A DNA stretch of 64,000 bases from Pirellulales bacterium. GTDB lineage: Bacteria > Planctomycetota > Planctomycetia > Pirellulales > Thermoguttaceae. A program made the position numbers and the translations under genes. A model generated the notes under the pieces. The model saw only the letters and a program-made list of their open reading frames with translations. It was not told the DNA's origin and did no database searches. Positions 12,533-21,130 of this stretch are shown one piece after another. The stretch lies in assembly GCA_016935315.1 (NCBI GenBank), contig JAFGRD010000081.1:124001-188000 (forward strand). The letters run 5' to 3'. Numbering within the stretch: position 1 is the first letter of the stretch; each line of letters starts with the position of its first letter.

Positions 12533-14764
12533 ATGAACACGGCCAACGTCAAGCTGATCCTCTCTCGCGAGATCCGCGATCAGTTGCGCGACCGGCGCAC
12601 GCTGTTTATGATGTTTGTCCTGCCGATTCTGCTCTATCCGCTGTTGGGGATGAGCTTCGTCCAGATCCAGCAGTTCACGCAGGAAAAGCCGACCACCGTG
12701 CTGGTGGTGGGGGCCAATCACTTGACCGACTTGCCGAGACTCTTCGAGAACGGCCGGTTTGCCCCGGAGCTGTTCAGCGACCCGAGCCGGGCGAAGCTGC
12801 TGGAGCTGCATTTCCCGCCGGACGATCCCTCCAAAACCTTGGCCGAGCAGCGCGCCGAAGCCCAGCGTGCCGTGCAGGCCGGCCAATACGACGTGGCCAT
12901 CTGCTTCCCCGAGACCTTTGCGGAGGAAGCCGAGCGTTTCGAACGGACGATTCGCGACGTCAACGCCCGGCAGGAGGAAGACCCCGATGCCGGCCCGGCG
13001 GCAGCAGGAGTGAAACACCCGCCGATCTGCGAGCCGGAGACCTTCTACACCACGGCCAACGACAAGTCGAACATCGCCCAATCGCGACTCGACGAGGTGT
13101 GGAACCACTGGAATCAGCAACGGATCGAGACCAACCTGGCGGCGGCCGGCTTGCCGGTGGAGGCGGTTCGGCCCGTCGAGCTGAGACGCTCCGACGTGGC
13201 CGACGAGACGCCCTATCGCGGGGCCGCGTTGTGGTCGAAGATCCTGCCCGTGCTGCTGTTGATCTGGGCACTGACCGGCGCGTTCTATCCGGCGGTGGAC
13301 CTGTGTGCCGGCGAGAAGGAACGCGGCACGCTGGAGACCCTCCTAAGCAGTCCGGCCGAACGGAGCGAGATCGTGTTGGGCAAGCTGCTGACGATCATGC
13401 TCTTCAGCATGGTCACCGCCGCGTTGAACATCGCCAGCGTGGGGCTCACCGGTTGGCTGGTCTTCGGCCGGCTGCCCGAGTTTGGCCCCCCGCCGCCGGC
13501 GGCCATTGTCTGGCTGGCGGTGGCGCTGGTGCCGGTCTCGGCCCTGTTCAGCGCGCTGTGCCTGGCCTTGGCCGCCTTCGCCCGCAGCACCAAGGAAGGC
13601 CAGTATTACCTGATGCCGCTGTTGATCATCACCATGCCGCTGGCGGTCATGCCGATGGCGCCCGGCGTGGAGCTGACTCTGGGCAACAGCCTGATTCCGG
13701 TGACCGGCGTGGTGCTGTTGCTGCGAAGCGTTTTGGAGGGCGGTTACTGGCAGGCCCTGCAGTTCCTGCCGGTCGTGGTGGCGGTGACGCTGGCCGCCTG
13801 CCTGCTGGCGATCCGCTGGGCGGTCGAGCAGTTCAACTCGGAATCGGTGCTGTTCCGCGAGAGCGAACGGCTCGACGTGGGGCTCTGGCTGCAACACCTG
13901 GTCCGCGATCGCCAGCCGACGCCGACCGCGATGGAGGCCCTCTTCTGCGCGGCGCTGATCTTGCTGATCCGGTTCTTCATCGGTTCCTCGATGCAATCGC
14001 CGGAGGACCTCGCCGGATTTGCCAAATTGGCGATCGTCACGCAACTGGTGGTGATCGCCGCGCCGCCGCTGCTGATGACGATCGTGTTGACCGGCAGCCC
14101 GCGAGAAACGCTGTTATTGAAGCCCCCGCGGGGGATGATGGCGGTGCCCGCCGCGATCGTGCTGGCGCTGCTGCTGCACCCGGTGGTCAACGTGTTGCAG
14201 ATCGCCGTGCAAAGCCTGTACCCGATCAACGAGGACGTGCTCCAGGCCCTCAAAGGCGTCGAGACGATGCTTCGGGGCGCCCCGCTCTGGAAGTTGATGC
14301 TGGTCGTTGCGGTAATGCCGGCAATCTGCGAAGAGCTGGCCTTCCGCGGGTTCATTCTCTCGGGGTTCCGCCACCTGGGGCACAAGTGGCGGGCGATCGT
14401 CTACAGTGCCGTCTGTTTCGGCTTCGCCCACGCCGTTTTACAGCAGTCGCTGATGGCCTTTCTGGTAGGCGTGGTGATTGGATTCGTGGCGGTGCAGACC
14501 GGCAGCATTGTGCCGGGCATGGTCTTCCACCTGGTCCATAACTGCTTGCCGCTGGCGGTCGGGCGGATCTCGCCCGAGCAGTACGAGCGCTGGCCGGGGG
14601 TGCGGCACCTGATGTCGCCGGTCGAAGGGGGGGGCTACCTGTTCGATTGGCCCACCGTCGTCGTGGCGGGCCTTCTGGCCGCGGGGTTGCTGGTCTGGTT
14701 CGGCCGGCTGAAGTACCCGAAATCGGAAGAAGAGGAGCTTCGAAAGACGATCGAACGGAGATGA
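12533..14764 (+). CDS. ABC-2 permease fused to a CPBP intramembrane protease
   Basis: The protein has 743 residues. The N-terminal half is a NatB-like ABC-2 permease: one membrane helix at about 24-43, a long external loop (about 45-240) and a cluster of helices with GEKERGTLETLLSSPAERSEI (about 262-282), a family hallmark. The C-terminal third is a CPBP (CAAX protease and bacteriocin-processing) domain with EELAFRG (about 600), FGFAHA (about 629) and HLVHN (about 666), the glutamates and histidines that bind metal. The fusion suggests export coupled to proteolysis in the membrane. The start is the ATG at 12533; an upstream ATG adds 14 residues without conserved content. Confidence 0.9.
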   Translation: MNTANVKLILSREIRDQLRDRRTLFMMFVLPILLYPLLGMSFVQIQQFTQEKPTTVLVVGANHLTDLPRLFENGRFAPELFSDPSRAKLLELHFPPDDPSKTLAEQRAEAQRAVQAGQYDVAICFPETFAEEAERFERTIRDVNARQEEDPDAGPAAAGVKHPPICEPETFYTTANDKSNIAQSRLDEVWNHWNQQRIETNLAAAGLPVEAVRPVELRRSDVADETPYRGAALWSKILPVLLLIWALTGAFYPAVDLCAGEKERGTLETLLSSPAERSEIVLGKLLTIMLFSMVTAALNIASVGLTGWLVFGRLPEFGPPPPAAIVWLAVALVPVSALFSALCLALAAFARSTKEGQYYLMPLLIITMPLAVMPMAPGVELTLGNSLIPVTGVVLLLRSVLEGGYWQALQFLPVVVAVTLAACLLAIRWAVEQFNSESVLFRESERLDVGLWLQHLVRDRQPTPTAMEALFCAALILLIRFFIGSSMQSPEDLAGFAKLAIVTQLVVIAAPPLLMTIVLTGSPRETLLLKPPRGMMAVPAAIVLALLLHPVVNVLQIAVQSLYPINEDVLQALKGVETMLRGAPLWKLMLVVAVMPAICEELAFRGFILSGFRHLGHKWRAIVYSAVCFGFAHAVLQQSLMAFLVGVVIGFVAVQTGSIVPGMVFHLVHNCLPLAVGRISPEQYERWPGVRHLMSPVEGGGYLFDWPTVVVAGLLAAGLLVWFGRLKYPKSEEEELRKTIERR

Positions 14765-14792
14765 GAGAACCTTTGCACCGGACTTTCGCAGC

Positions 14793-16031
14793 ATGATGAG
14801 TCAGGCGCATCACACCCTTAAGGCCCGCTTCGTGTTTCCCGTGGCCGGCCCGCCGATCCCCGGCGGCACGGTGTCCGTGCGCGGCGAGCGAATCGTCGCC
14901 GTCGAAGAGACGTCGGCCGTCGGTAAGGTCGAAGACCTCGGGGACGTGGCGATTCTGCCGGGCCTGGTCAACGCCCATGCGCACCTGGAGTTCAGCGATC
15001 TGCGTCGTCCGCTGGGCGAGCCGGGCATGGGCTTTGCCGACTGGATCCGCCTGGTGATCGAGATGTTCCGCCAGAGGCCCGGCGCGTCGCCGGACGCGGT
15101 CGAGCGGGGGCTGCGCGAGAGCATCGAGGCCGGCACGACCATGCTGGGCGAGATCGCGCAGCCGGAATGGGACCACGGACTGTTCGACGAGGCCCAGCTC
15201 GACACGACCGTCTTCCTCGAGCTGATCGCTCCGGTGGAGGACCGGATTGCGCGGCCGCTGCATCTCGCCCCGCGCCATCTCCAGTTGCTCGACGCGACCC
15301 GACACTGGCGGCCCGGGCTGAGCCCGCACGCACCGTACAGTGTCCTACCCGAGTTGCTGGCGGCCGCCGTGTCGCTTTCGGCGGCCGGACGCGCGCCGCT
15401 GGCGTTTCACCTGGCCGAGTCGCGCGAGGAGCTGCAACTGATCCGATCGGGCCGCGGGCCGTTTCGCGATTGCTTCGAGGAGCTGGGAACCTGCGATCCC
15501 CGGCTGTTCCCGGCCGGGGGACGCCCGCTGGACTACCTTCGCGCGCTGGCCGGTGCCCATCGCGCGCTGGTGATCCACGGCAACTACCTCGACGAGGAGG
15601 AGATGGCCTTTCTGGCGGAACGCGCCGCGCGGATGGCGGTAGTCTACTGTCCGCGGACGCACGCCTTTTTCGGCCACGACCCGTATCCGCTGCGGATGAT
15701 GCTGGCGGCCGGGGCGTTGGTGGCCTTGGGGACCGACTCCCGGGCGTCGTCGCCGGACCTGGGCATGCTGGGCGAGCTGCGGTTCGCGGCCGGGCGACAC
15801 CCGGACGTGGGCCGCGACGTCATCCTGCGGCTGGCCACGCTCGACGCCGCCAAGGCCCTGGGGCGGCCCCAGGACATGGGCAGCCTGGAACCCGGCAAGT
15901 ACGCCAATCTGGCGGTGGTCCGGTTGCCACAGCGCACGGCCGCCGATCCCCATGAATTGCTCTTCGAATCCGAGGAACCGGTCGTGGGGACCTACTACCG
16001 GGGCCGGCTCGTGGCCGGAACCGCGGCGTAG
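14793..16031 (+). CDS. Amidohydrolase, candidate 6-amino-6-deoxyfutalosine deaminase
   Basis: The protein has 412 residues of the TrzN/ATZ type amidohydrolase family. Metal-binding positions are visible: HAH (62 and 64), H206 in FHLAES, H262 in IHGNY and D315 in GTDSRAS; SPHAPYSV is also typical. MqnX, the deaminase of the modified futalosine route, belongs to this family, and mqnA and mqnC lie three genes upstream on the same strand, so that role is plausible. The alternatives are another aminohydrolase acting on a purine or pyrimidine ring. It follows the permease fusion by 28 bases and probably shares its transcript. Confidence 0.8.
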   Translation: MMSQAHHTLKARFVFPVAGPPIPGGTVSVRGERIVAVEETSAVGKVEDLGDVAILPGLVNAHAHLEFSDLRRPLGEPGMGFADWIRLVIEMFRQRPGASPDAVERGLRESIEAGTTMLGEIAQPEWDHGLFDEAQLDTTVFLELIAPVEDRIARPLHLAPRHLQLLDATRHWRPGLSPHAPYSVLPELLAAAVSLSAAGRAPLAFHLAESREELQLIRSGRGPFRDCFEELGTCDPRLFPAGGRPLDYLRALAGAHRALVIHGNYLDEEEMAFLAERAARMAVVYCPRTHAFFGHDPYPLRMMLAAGALVALGTDSRASSPDLGMLGELRFAAGRHPDVGRDVILRLATLDAAKALGRPQDMGSLEPGKYANLAVVRLPQRTAADPHELLFESEEPVVGTYYRGRLVAGTAA

Positions 16032-16053
16032 GCTGGGCGCTTCGCCTTCCCCC

Positions 16054-16392
16054 TCATCGGTCCTCCCGCGACGCCTTTTCCTCGAGACCGGAAGTGCCGA
16101 ACCGCCGGGCCAATTCCTGCTCGACGTCGGCCAGGCCGACCCCGCAGGCCGCCAGTAAGACGAACAGATGGTAGGTCAGATCGGCCGCCTCGTGCACGAC
16201 GTGCTGCCGGACCGCATCGGCTGCTCGGGCCGCCTCGACCAACTCACCCGCCTCTTCGCGGATCTTGGCCCCGATGGCGTCGATGCCGCCGTCGAAGAGT
16301 CCGGCGGTGTAGGATCGCGTCGGGCGGGTGGCCTTGCGGTCTTCGATGACGGCCATCAGTTGCTCGAAAATCGAGGTCCTGTCGTCCACCAC
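16054..16392 (-). CDS. hisE: Phosphoribosyl-ATP pyrophosphohydrolase
   Basis: The protein has 112 residues and hydrolyses PR-ATP to PR-AMP in histidine synthesis. The MazG-like metal site is visible as KIREEAGELVEAA and HEAADLTYHLFVLL, and the N-terminus FEQLMAVIEDRKATRPTRSY is typical. The start is GTG at 16392 behind GGGAAGGG. It is a single gene, separate from any his operon in view, convergent with the amidohydrolase (22 bases apart) and divergent from miaA. Confidence 0.93.
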   Translation of the reverse strand: MVDDRTSIFEQLMAVIEDRKATRPTRSYTAGLFDGGIDAIGAKIREEAGELVEAARAADAVRQHVVHEAADLTYHLFVLLAACGVGLADVEQELARRFGTSGLEEKASREDR

Positions 16393-16438
16393 CGCAGCCC
16401 TTCCCAGCCAGCGTCACAACGGTCACAATCAGCAAGTA

Positions 16439-16477
16439 AGGACTCATGTATGTCCAACTTGTTCCTTTGCGAGTCCT
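16439..16477. repeat. Collapsed AGGACTCG-family element
   Basis: AGGACTC (16439-16445) is joined directly to a full right arm ending in GCGAGTCCT (16477), the inverse orientation of the first arm. It looks like a remnant of the 226-bp element with the interior lost. It sits between the divergent hisE and miaA genes. Confidence 0.7.
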
Positions 16478-16524
16478 AAGCCTGGAACATACTCGGCCGC
16501 CCACTCCGCTGCAAGATCCCGGCC

Positions 16525-17463
16525 ATGGACCACCCTGCTTGCGACTGCTGGTATCTGACCGGGCCGACCGCCGCCGGCAAGACAGGCGTAGGGATCGAGC
16601 TGGCCCGGCGGATCAACGCCGAGATCATCTCGATGGACTCGATGGCGTTGTACCGGGGCATGGACATCGGCACCGCCAAGCCGACGCCCGAGCAGCGGCG
16701 CGCCGTGCCGCACCACCTGGTCGACCTGATCGAGCCGCACGAGCCGTTCAGCCTTGCCCAATACGTCGAGGCGGCCGCTCGCTGCGTCGAGCAGATCAAG
16801 GCCCGCGGCCGGGAGGCGCTGTTTGTGGGCGGAACGCCGCTGTATTTGAAGGGCCTGTTGCGGGGAGTCTTCCAGGGCCCGCCCGCCGATTGGCAGTTGC
16901 GCGCCCGCCTGCGCGAGCAGGCTGCCCAACACGGCGACCCCTGGCTGCACCGACGGCTTGCCGAGGTCGATCCGGTCTCGGCCGGGCGACTGCACCCGAA
17001 CGACACGCGGCGGCTGGTTCGGGCGTTGGAGGTCTACGAAAAGACCGGACGGCCGATCAGCGAATTGCAGGAGCAGTTTGCCCGGGGCCTCCCGGCGGAC
17101 GCCTGCCGCGTGTTCGTGCTGAACTGGCCCCGCCGCGACCTGCACGCCCGCATCGAGCTGCGGGTCGACGCCATGTTTGCCGCCGGCCTGATCGACGAGG
17201 TTCGCGGCCTGCTGGCTCGGCCCGAGCCGCTTGGCCGCACCGCCCGCAAGGCCGTGGGCTATCGCGAGGTGATCGAGCACCTTCGGGGCGATCGTGACCT
17301 GGCCGAGACGATCTTGCTGGTGAAGAAGCACACGCGGCAATTGGCCAAGCGGCAGTGGACCTGGTTTCGCGGCTTAAGCGAATGCCGTTTTGTGCCGGTT
17401 CCCGGCCGGCTCGAAGCGGTCGAGCATGCCCGGCGGATCGCGACGATGGGGCACGGCGGCTGA
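16525..17463 (+). CDS. miaA: tRNA dimethylallyltransferase
   Basis: The protein has 312 residues. It transfers a dimethylallyl group to A37 of tRNAs reading UNN codons. The P-loop GPTAAGKT (13-20), the DSMALYRGMDIGTAKP block and the C-terminal TRQLAKRQWTWFR are family hallmarks, and PHHLVDL marks the substrate-binding part. The length is normal. The start is the ATG at 16525 with only a weak upstream site. Repeat copy C lies 31 bases after the stop. Confidence 0.96.
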   Translation: MDHPACDCWYLTGPTAAGKTGVGIELARRINAEIISMDSMALYRGMDIGTAKPTPEQRRAVPHHLVDLIEPHEPFSLAQYVEAAARCVEQIKARGREALFVGGTPLYLKGLLRGVFQGPPADWQLRARLREQAAQHGDPWLHRRLAEVDPVSAGRLHPNDTRRLVRALEVYEKTGRPISELQEQFARGLPADACRVFVLNWPRRDLHARIELRVDAMFAAGLIDEVRGLLARPEPLGRTARKAVGYREVIEHLRGDRDLAETILLVKKHTRQLAKRQWTWFRGLSECRFVPVPGRLEAVEHARRIATMGHGG

Positions 17464-17493
17464 GGTGAACTGTAGTTGAATTCGCCAGAGTTT

Positions 17494-17594
17494 ATCGACG
17501 TTTGCACAGCCCATGCGCGAGCGCGACGAACGGGAGCCTGATTCTCCCGGCCTCCCGTTGGTCGGCTTGGATCATCCGCCATGCAGACACCACC
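17494..17594. repeat. 101-bp imperfect palindromic repeat, copy C
   Basis: ATCGACGTTTGCACAGCCCA opens the copy and ATGCAGACACCACC closes it. It has the same length and central GGCCTCCCGTTGGTCGG block as copy B. The right end is the least conserved. It lies between the convergent miaA and HDOD genes, where a hairpin could serve as a shared terminator. Confidence 0.82.
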
Positions 17595-17607
17595 GCGCCG
17601 AGAGTGT

Positions 17608-18531
17608 TTACCCCACCGGGGCCACCACTTCGTAGTAGCTGTCCAGCAGCGTGATGCGCGGCGGCGTGATCCTCAGCACGGGAGCGAAATCGGCGAATTC
17701 CTGATCGATCTGGCCGAGCAGTTCGGTAATCGAAGGACTGCCCGGCGGGCAGACCCGCCGATAGTAGGTTTCGAATATCTCCTGTTCGCTCCAGATCGGA
17801 TCACTGGTCGTTGGCAGCAACGCCGACATCGACACGGCCAGCTTGCCCGGTTCCGTATCGCCGTGGTCGGCCCACTGGTCGACCCCGAGGTGGTCTTCGA
17901 TGAGCGTGGCGAACGCTTCGGGCAGGTTCCACTTGCGGGCCATGATGCCGGCGGCCTCGGCATGGTTCCAACCGAAGACGTGCTGCTCCAGCAGCGACAG
18001 CCGCACGGGGCAGTCGGTGGCGCCGCGGGCGCCGAACAGCTTCTCGTAGGCGCCGGGGATCTCGCGGGCCAGCAGCGGGACGGCCATGTCCTGCAACAAC
18101 GCGGCCGCAAACGGCTCTTCCGCCTCCTTCATTCCCAGCACCTTCCCCATCGCCCGGGCAAACAGGCCGCGACGCAGCGAATCCTGCCACATCGTTCTCA
18201 GGTCGAAGGGGCCGCACTTTGGGTCCGGTATCAAGGAGAACACCGCACTGTAAAGCGCGAAATTCTTGATCGTGCGCATGCCGACCAGCGTAATCGCCTG
18301 ACGCACGTTCGATATCTCGTTGCGAAAGCCGAAGTACGACGAGTTGACGAAACTCAGCACCTGAACCGTCAAACCCGGATCGGACTCGATCGGAACGGCA
18401 AACTCGGCGGGGCCCACGTCCTGGTCCCGCGAGATCTCCAACAGCCGAATCGCGCTCTGGGGCATCGCCGGCAATTGTCCATCGGAAATGATATCTTGGA
18501 GGTTCACCGACGAGAAGTCTTTTTTGCTCAT
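17608..18531 (-). CDS. HDOD-domain protein
   Basis: The protein has 307 residues. The HDOD domain (a degenerate HD phosphohydrolase relative) spans about residues 15-210: QLPAMPQSAIRLLEI, DPGLTVQVLSFVNSSYFG, ISNVRQAITLVGMRTIKNFAL and GWNHAEAAGIMARKWNLPE. Such proteins act in signalling, often with two-component or cyclic-nucleotide systems, and usually lack catalysis. No receiver or output domain is attached, so it depends on partners in trans. The ATG at 18531 is chosen because GAGGA precedes it by seven bases; an ATG five codons upstream lacks such a site. Confidence 0.9.
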   Translation of the reverse strand: MSKKDFSSVNLQDIISDGQLPAMPQSAIRLLEISRDQDVGPAEFAVPIESDPGLTVQVLSFVNSSYFGFRNEISNVRQAITLVGMRTIKNFALYSAVFSLIPDPKCGPFDLRTMWQDSLRRGLFARAMGKVLGMKEAEEPFAAALLQDMAVPLLAREIPGAYEKLFGARGATDCPVRLSLLEQHVFGWNHAEAAGIMARKWNLPEAFATLIEDHLGVDQWADHGDTEPGKLAVSMSALLPTTSDPIWSEQEIFETYYRRVCPPGSPSITELLGQIDQEFADFAPVLRITPPRITLLDSYYEVVAPVG

Positions 18532-18760
18532 GGTCTTCCTCGCCATGCGTGGCGGAAGGGATCAGGGATCGGAGAAGAGAAGGGGCTCGACCAGGCGAAC
18601 GGGACGAGGCCTCGCGGCACGTACGGCGCCTTCTTAAACCTACGCCGTGATCGACCGTCGGGCAAACGGGGCCAGCCGATTGCGATTCGTACCCGGCGCG
18701 CGACGTAGCGCCGAACCGCCGGCACGGTGTGACTAATCGGAACTTTCCTCGCAATCGCGG

Positions 18761-20722
18761 CTACACCACGACGATCGCCTCGCTGAACTGCGGCAAGCTG
18801 CGCCCGCCGTAACGCACATCGACGGCAATCACGTAGCGTCCCGGCTTGGCATCGGGAGGCACGGCCAACGACAGGCGCAGCCGGCCGTCGGATTTCTGCG
18901 GCACCTCCGCCCGGACCCAGTCGCCCACGCAGCCGCCTATGGCTCGGGGACTTACGGCCCGGGCCGACGCCGCGCGAGGTTCCGTCGAGTGGTTGGTCAC
19001 AACCACGTCGAAGGACACGCGGTTGCCGGCGGCCGCTTTCTGCTCGTACGGATGGCACCGCACCCACGGCTCGTCCGTGCCGTAGTTCGGATGGTCCCAG
19101 GGAACCAGCCGTCCGAACCGCTTCTCCCGCTCGGCCAGGTTGGCGCGCATGAAACGGACCTGTTCCGCCGTGAAGTCGAAAGCCGTGTCCACGTGGCAGT
19201 TGAAAATGTGCGTCGGCCGCAGTTCCTCGATCAGCGCCAGGCAGCGATCGAAGCCGACGTCGCGTCCCAACCAGTTGCGGTTGTGGGCGCAGTAGTCGTC
19301 GATCCCACCCATGGTGAACGAATCGCCGACAAAGAGCATTCGCAGGCCCCGGCCTTCCGCGAGCAAGCCCGCATGATAGAGGGTCTGACCGGGGAAATGA
19401 TAAGCCGTCAGCTTGAATTCGTGCCACTGCCACGACTGGCCGTCTTCCGTGGCGCGGTCCACCCTCGCCTTGCTCGGCGAGATACACGGCAACCGCCAGG
19501 CCAACGGATCCGTAATCACCCCGGCAACGAACCGATCGGTGATGCACGGGCAGTCGAACGTCTTCTGCAGTAGGGGGATCGCGTCGACGTGATCGTCGTG
19601 ATAGTGGGTGACCCAAAGAGCTTCCACCTGACCGATTTCGTCTTGGGCGATCAACTGCTTCAGCTCCTCGACGACCTGGGGGCTGCCGCAGTCCATCGCC
19701 AAGGCGGCCTTGTCCTGCGAAACCAGCAGCCACGTCGTGCCGAAATGGCGGAGACAAGCCGGCACCGGTTTTCCCGGGCGAATCGACATGTGATCCTCGC
19801 GACCGGCGTAATCCGTAAACATCTTGGGAAAATAATGCCGCAGCGCCGAGATGGCCACGTACCGGTCGTAGCAGGTCTCCAGCCGCTGGGCCAGGGCGTC
19901 GATCGCCTTGGGCGGATCGTGCATGATGTTGCCGTGCGAAGGGACCAGTGCGTCGGGCTGGGCCGCTCGGATGCGGCCGAGGCTTGCGACGAGCTGCTCT
20001 CGGGCGCCGAGGAAGCCGTGGTAGTCGGTCGTTTGCGTGCCTTTCTGCAGGCTGTGGATTTCCCAGACCTGGCCTGCGTCGTAGATCGCGTCGCCACAAA
20101 AAACGACCCGCTTGCCGTCGACCTCGACGACGTAGCTGATCGAACCGTCGGTATGCCCCGGCGTGGCCAGCACCTGGATCTTCGCCGGCCCCCACGCCCA
20201 CTGGTCGCCCTGGCCGAATGTGGCATCGACGCGCACCGATTCGGCCAGCATCAGGTGATGGGGGTGTTGGTTGTAGAGGTGCCAGCGGCTCTTCGGGTCC
20301 GTCCAATAGGCTCCCACGTTGTCGAAATAGTCGCGCTCGGCGGCGGGGACACCGAGACGGGCGCCCGCGGCGGCCAAGGCGTGGGCGCCGCAGGCCTGGT
20401 CGCGGTGGTGGTGAGTGAAGATCACTTGCTCGATGGCTTTCAAATCCGGCTCCGGCAGCGCTTCGACGACGCTTCCGTCACCGCAATCGATCAGCAGTGC
20501 CCGGTCGCCGTGGCGCACAATTCCCACGTTGATCGGCCCGTGGTAGACCGCCAGGTGCTCGCTGAGGCGGGTCAGCTTGGCGGCCTTTGCCACCGCCACC
20601 TCGGCAACACGTTCGGCTGCCCGGCTTTCACCGGTTGCGGCGGCGAGGCAGGCCGCGCCGACGGCCGCCCGGTGCAGAAACTCCCGACGGGTCTTGGCTG
20701 GTTCGGTGATCGGATCGAGCAT
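18761..20722 (-). CDS. Tat-exported protein with two metallo-beta-lactamase domains
   Basis: The protein has 653 residues. The start at 20722 has GGAG eight bases upstream and gives a twin-arginine signal (TRREFLHRAAVGAACLAAAT, 11-30). The first metallo-hydrolase domain has THHHRDQACGAHAL (about 103-116), TPGHTDGSISYV and FCGDAIYD. The second has THYHDDHVDAIP (about 372-383), FPGQTLYHAGLL and FVGDSFTMGG. Both keep the metal-binding HxHxDH-type residues, although the first reads HHHRDQ, with glutamine where histidine is usual. The last 110 residues look like an Ig-like beta domain. The substrate is unknown; quinoprotein-relay or lactonase-like relatives exist. Confidence 0.87.
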   Translation of the reverse strand: MLDPITEPAKTRREFLHRAAVGAACLAAATGESRAAERVAEVAVAKAAKLTRLSEHLAVYHGPINVGIVRHGDRALLIDCGDGSVVEALPEPDLKAIEQVIFTHHHRDQACGAHALAAAGARLGVPAAERDYFDNVGAYWTDPKSRWHLYNQHPHHLMLAESVRVDATFGQGDQWAWGPAKIQVLATPGHTDGSISYVVEVDGKRVVFCGDAIYDAGQVWEIHSLQKGTQTTDYHGFLGAREQLVASLGRIRAAQPDALVPSHGNIMHDPPKAIDALAQRLETCYDRYVAISALRHYFPKMFTDYAGREDHMSIRPGKPVPACLRHFGTTWLLVSQDKAALAMDCGSPQVVEELKQLIAQDEIGQVEALWVTHYHDDHVDAIPLLQKTFDCPCITDRFVAGVITDPLAWRLPCISPSKARVDRATEDGQSWQWHEFKLTAYHFPGQTLYHAGLLAEGRGLRMLFVGDSFTMGGIDDYCAHNRNWLGRDVGFDRCLALIEELRPTHIFNCHVDTAFDFTAEQVRFMRANLAEREKRFGRLVPWDHPNYGTDEPWVRCHPYEQKAAAGNRVSFDVVVTNHSTEPRAASARAVSPRAIGGCVGDWVRAEVPQKSDGRLRLSLAVPPDAKPGRYVIAVDVRYGGRSLPQFSEAIVVV

Positions 20723-20981
20723 GAGGTTCTCTCCAGGTCCGCACAGGCTTGCCGCATCAGCCAATAGGATAGCGCCCCAATCCTCCAAAGGCCAGCGCTG
20801 GATCGAGAAATCATGCCTTCGGGCGAGACTCCCCGTGAGTCGCCGGTCAGCAGACGAGAGTTCCATTGCCGGGCAATGGTAGTTCCATCAGGGGGGCGTG
20901 TATGTGCGAGACGGTTGGCTGAACCCACGGCAAGGTTGACACACGCGTCCGTCCCGACGAAAATGGACCGTTGTCGGTGGT

Positions 20982-21054
20982 GCGCCGCATGCGGCGCGCC
21001 GGACATGCCCCCGGGGCGCAATCTCCGGGATGTTCGCCCGCGCCTTGGCGCGGG
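20982..21054. other. Two perfect palindromes in the leader of the EF-hand gene
   Basis: GCGCCGCATGCGGCGC (20982-20997) is a 16-base perfect palindrome. CCCGCGCC-TT-GGCGCGGG (21037-21054) is a second one with a two-base loop. Both lie in the 264-base gap between divergent genes, upstream of 21131. They could be protein-binding sites or leader hairpins; neither is followed by a T-run. Confidence 0.5.
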
Positions 21055-21130
21055 TCCCACCATGTTTGTTGCACCTTCCCGCCGGGAGAGTGTTGCAGGC
21101 CCGCCGGGAGCCTGCGGGAGGTGACACCCC

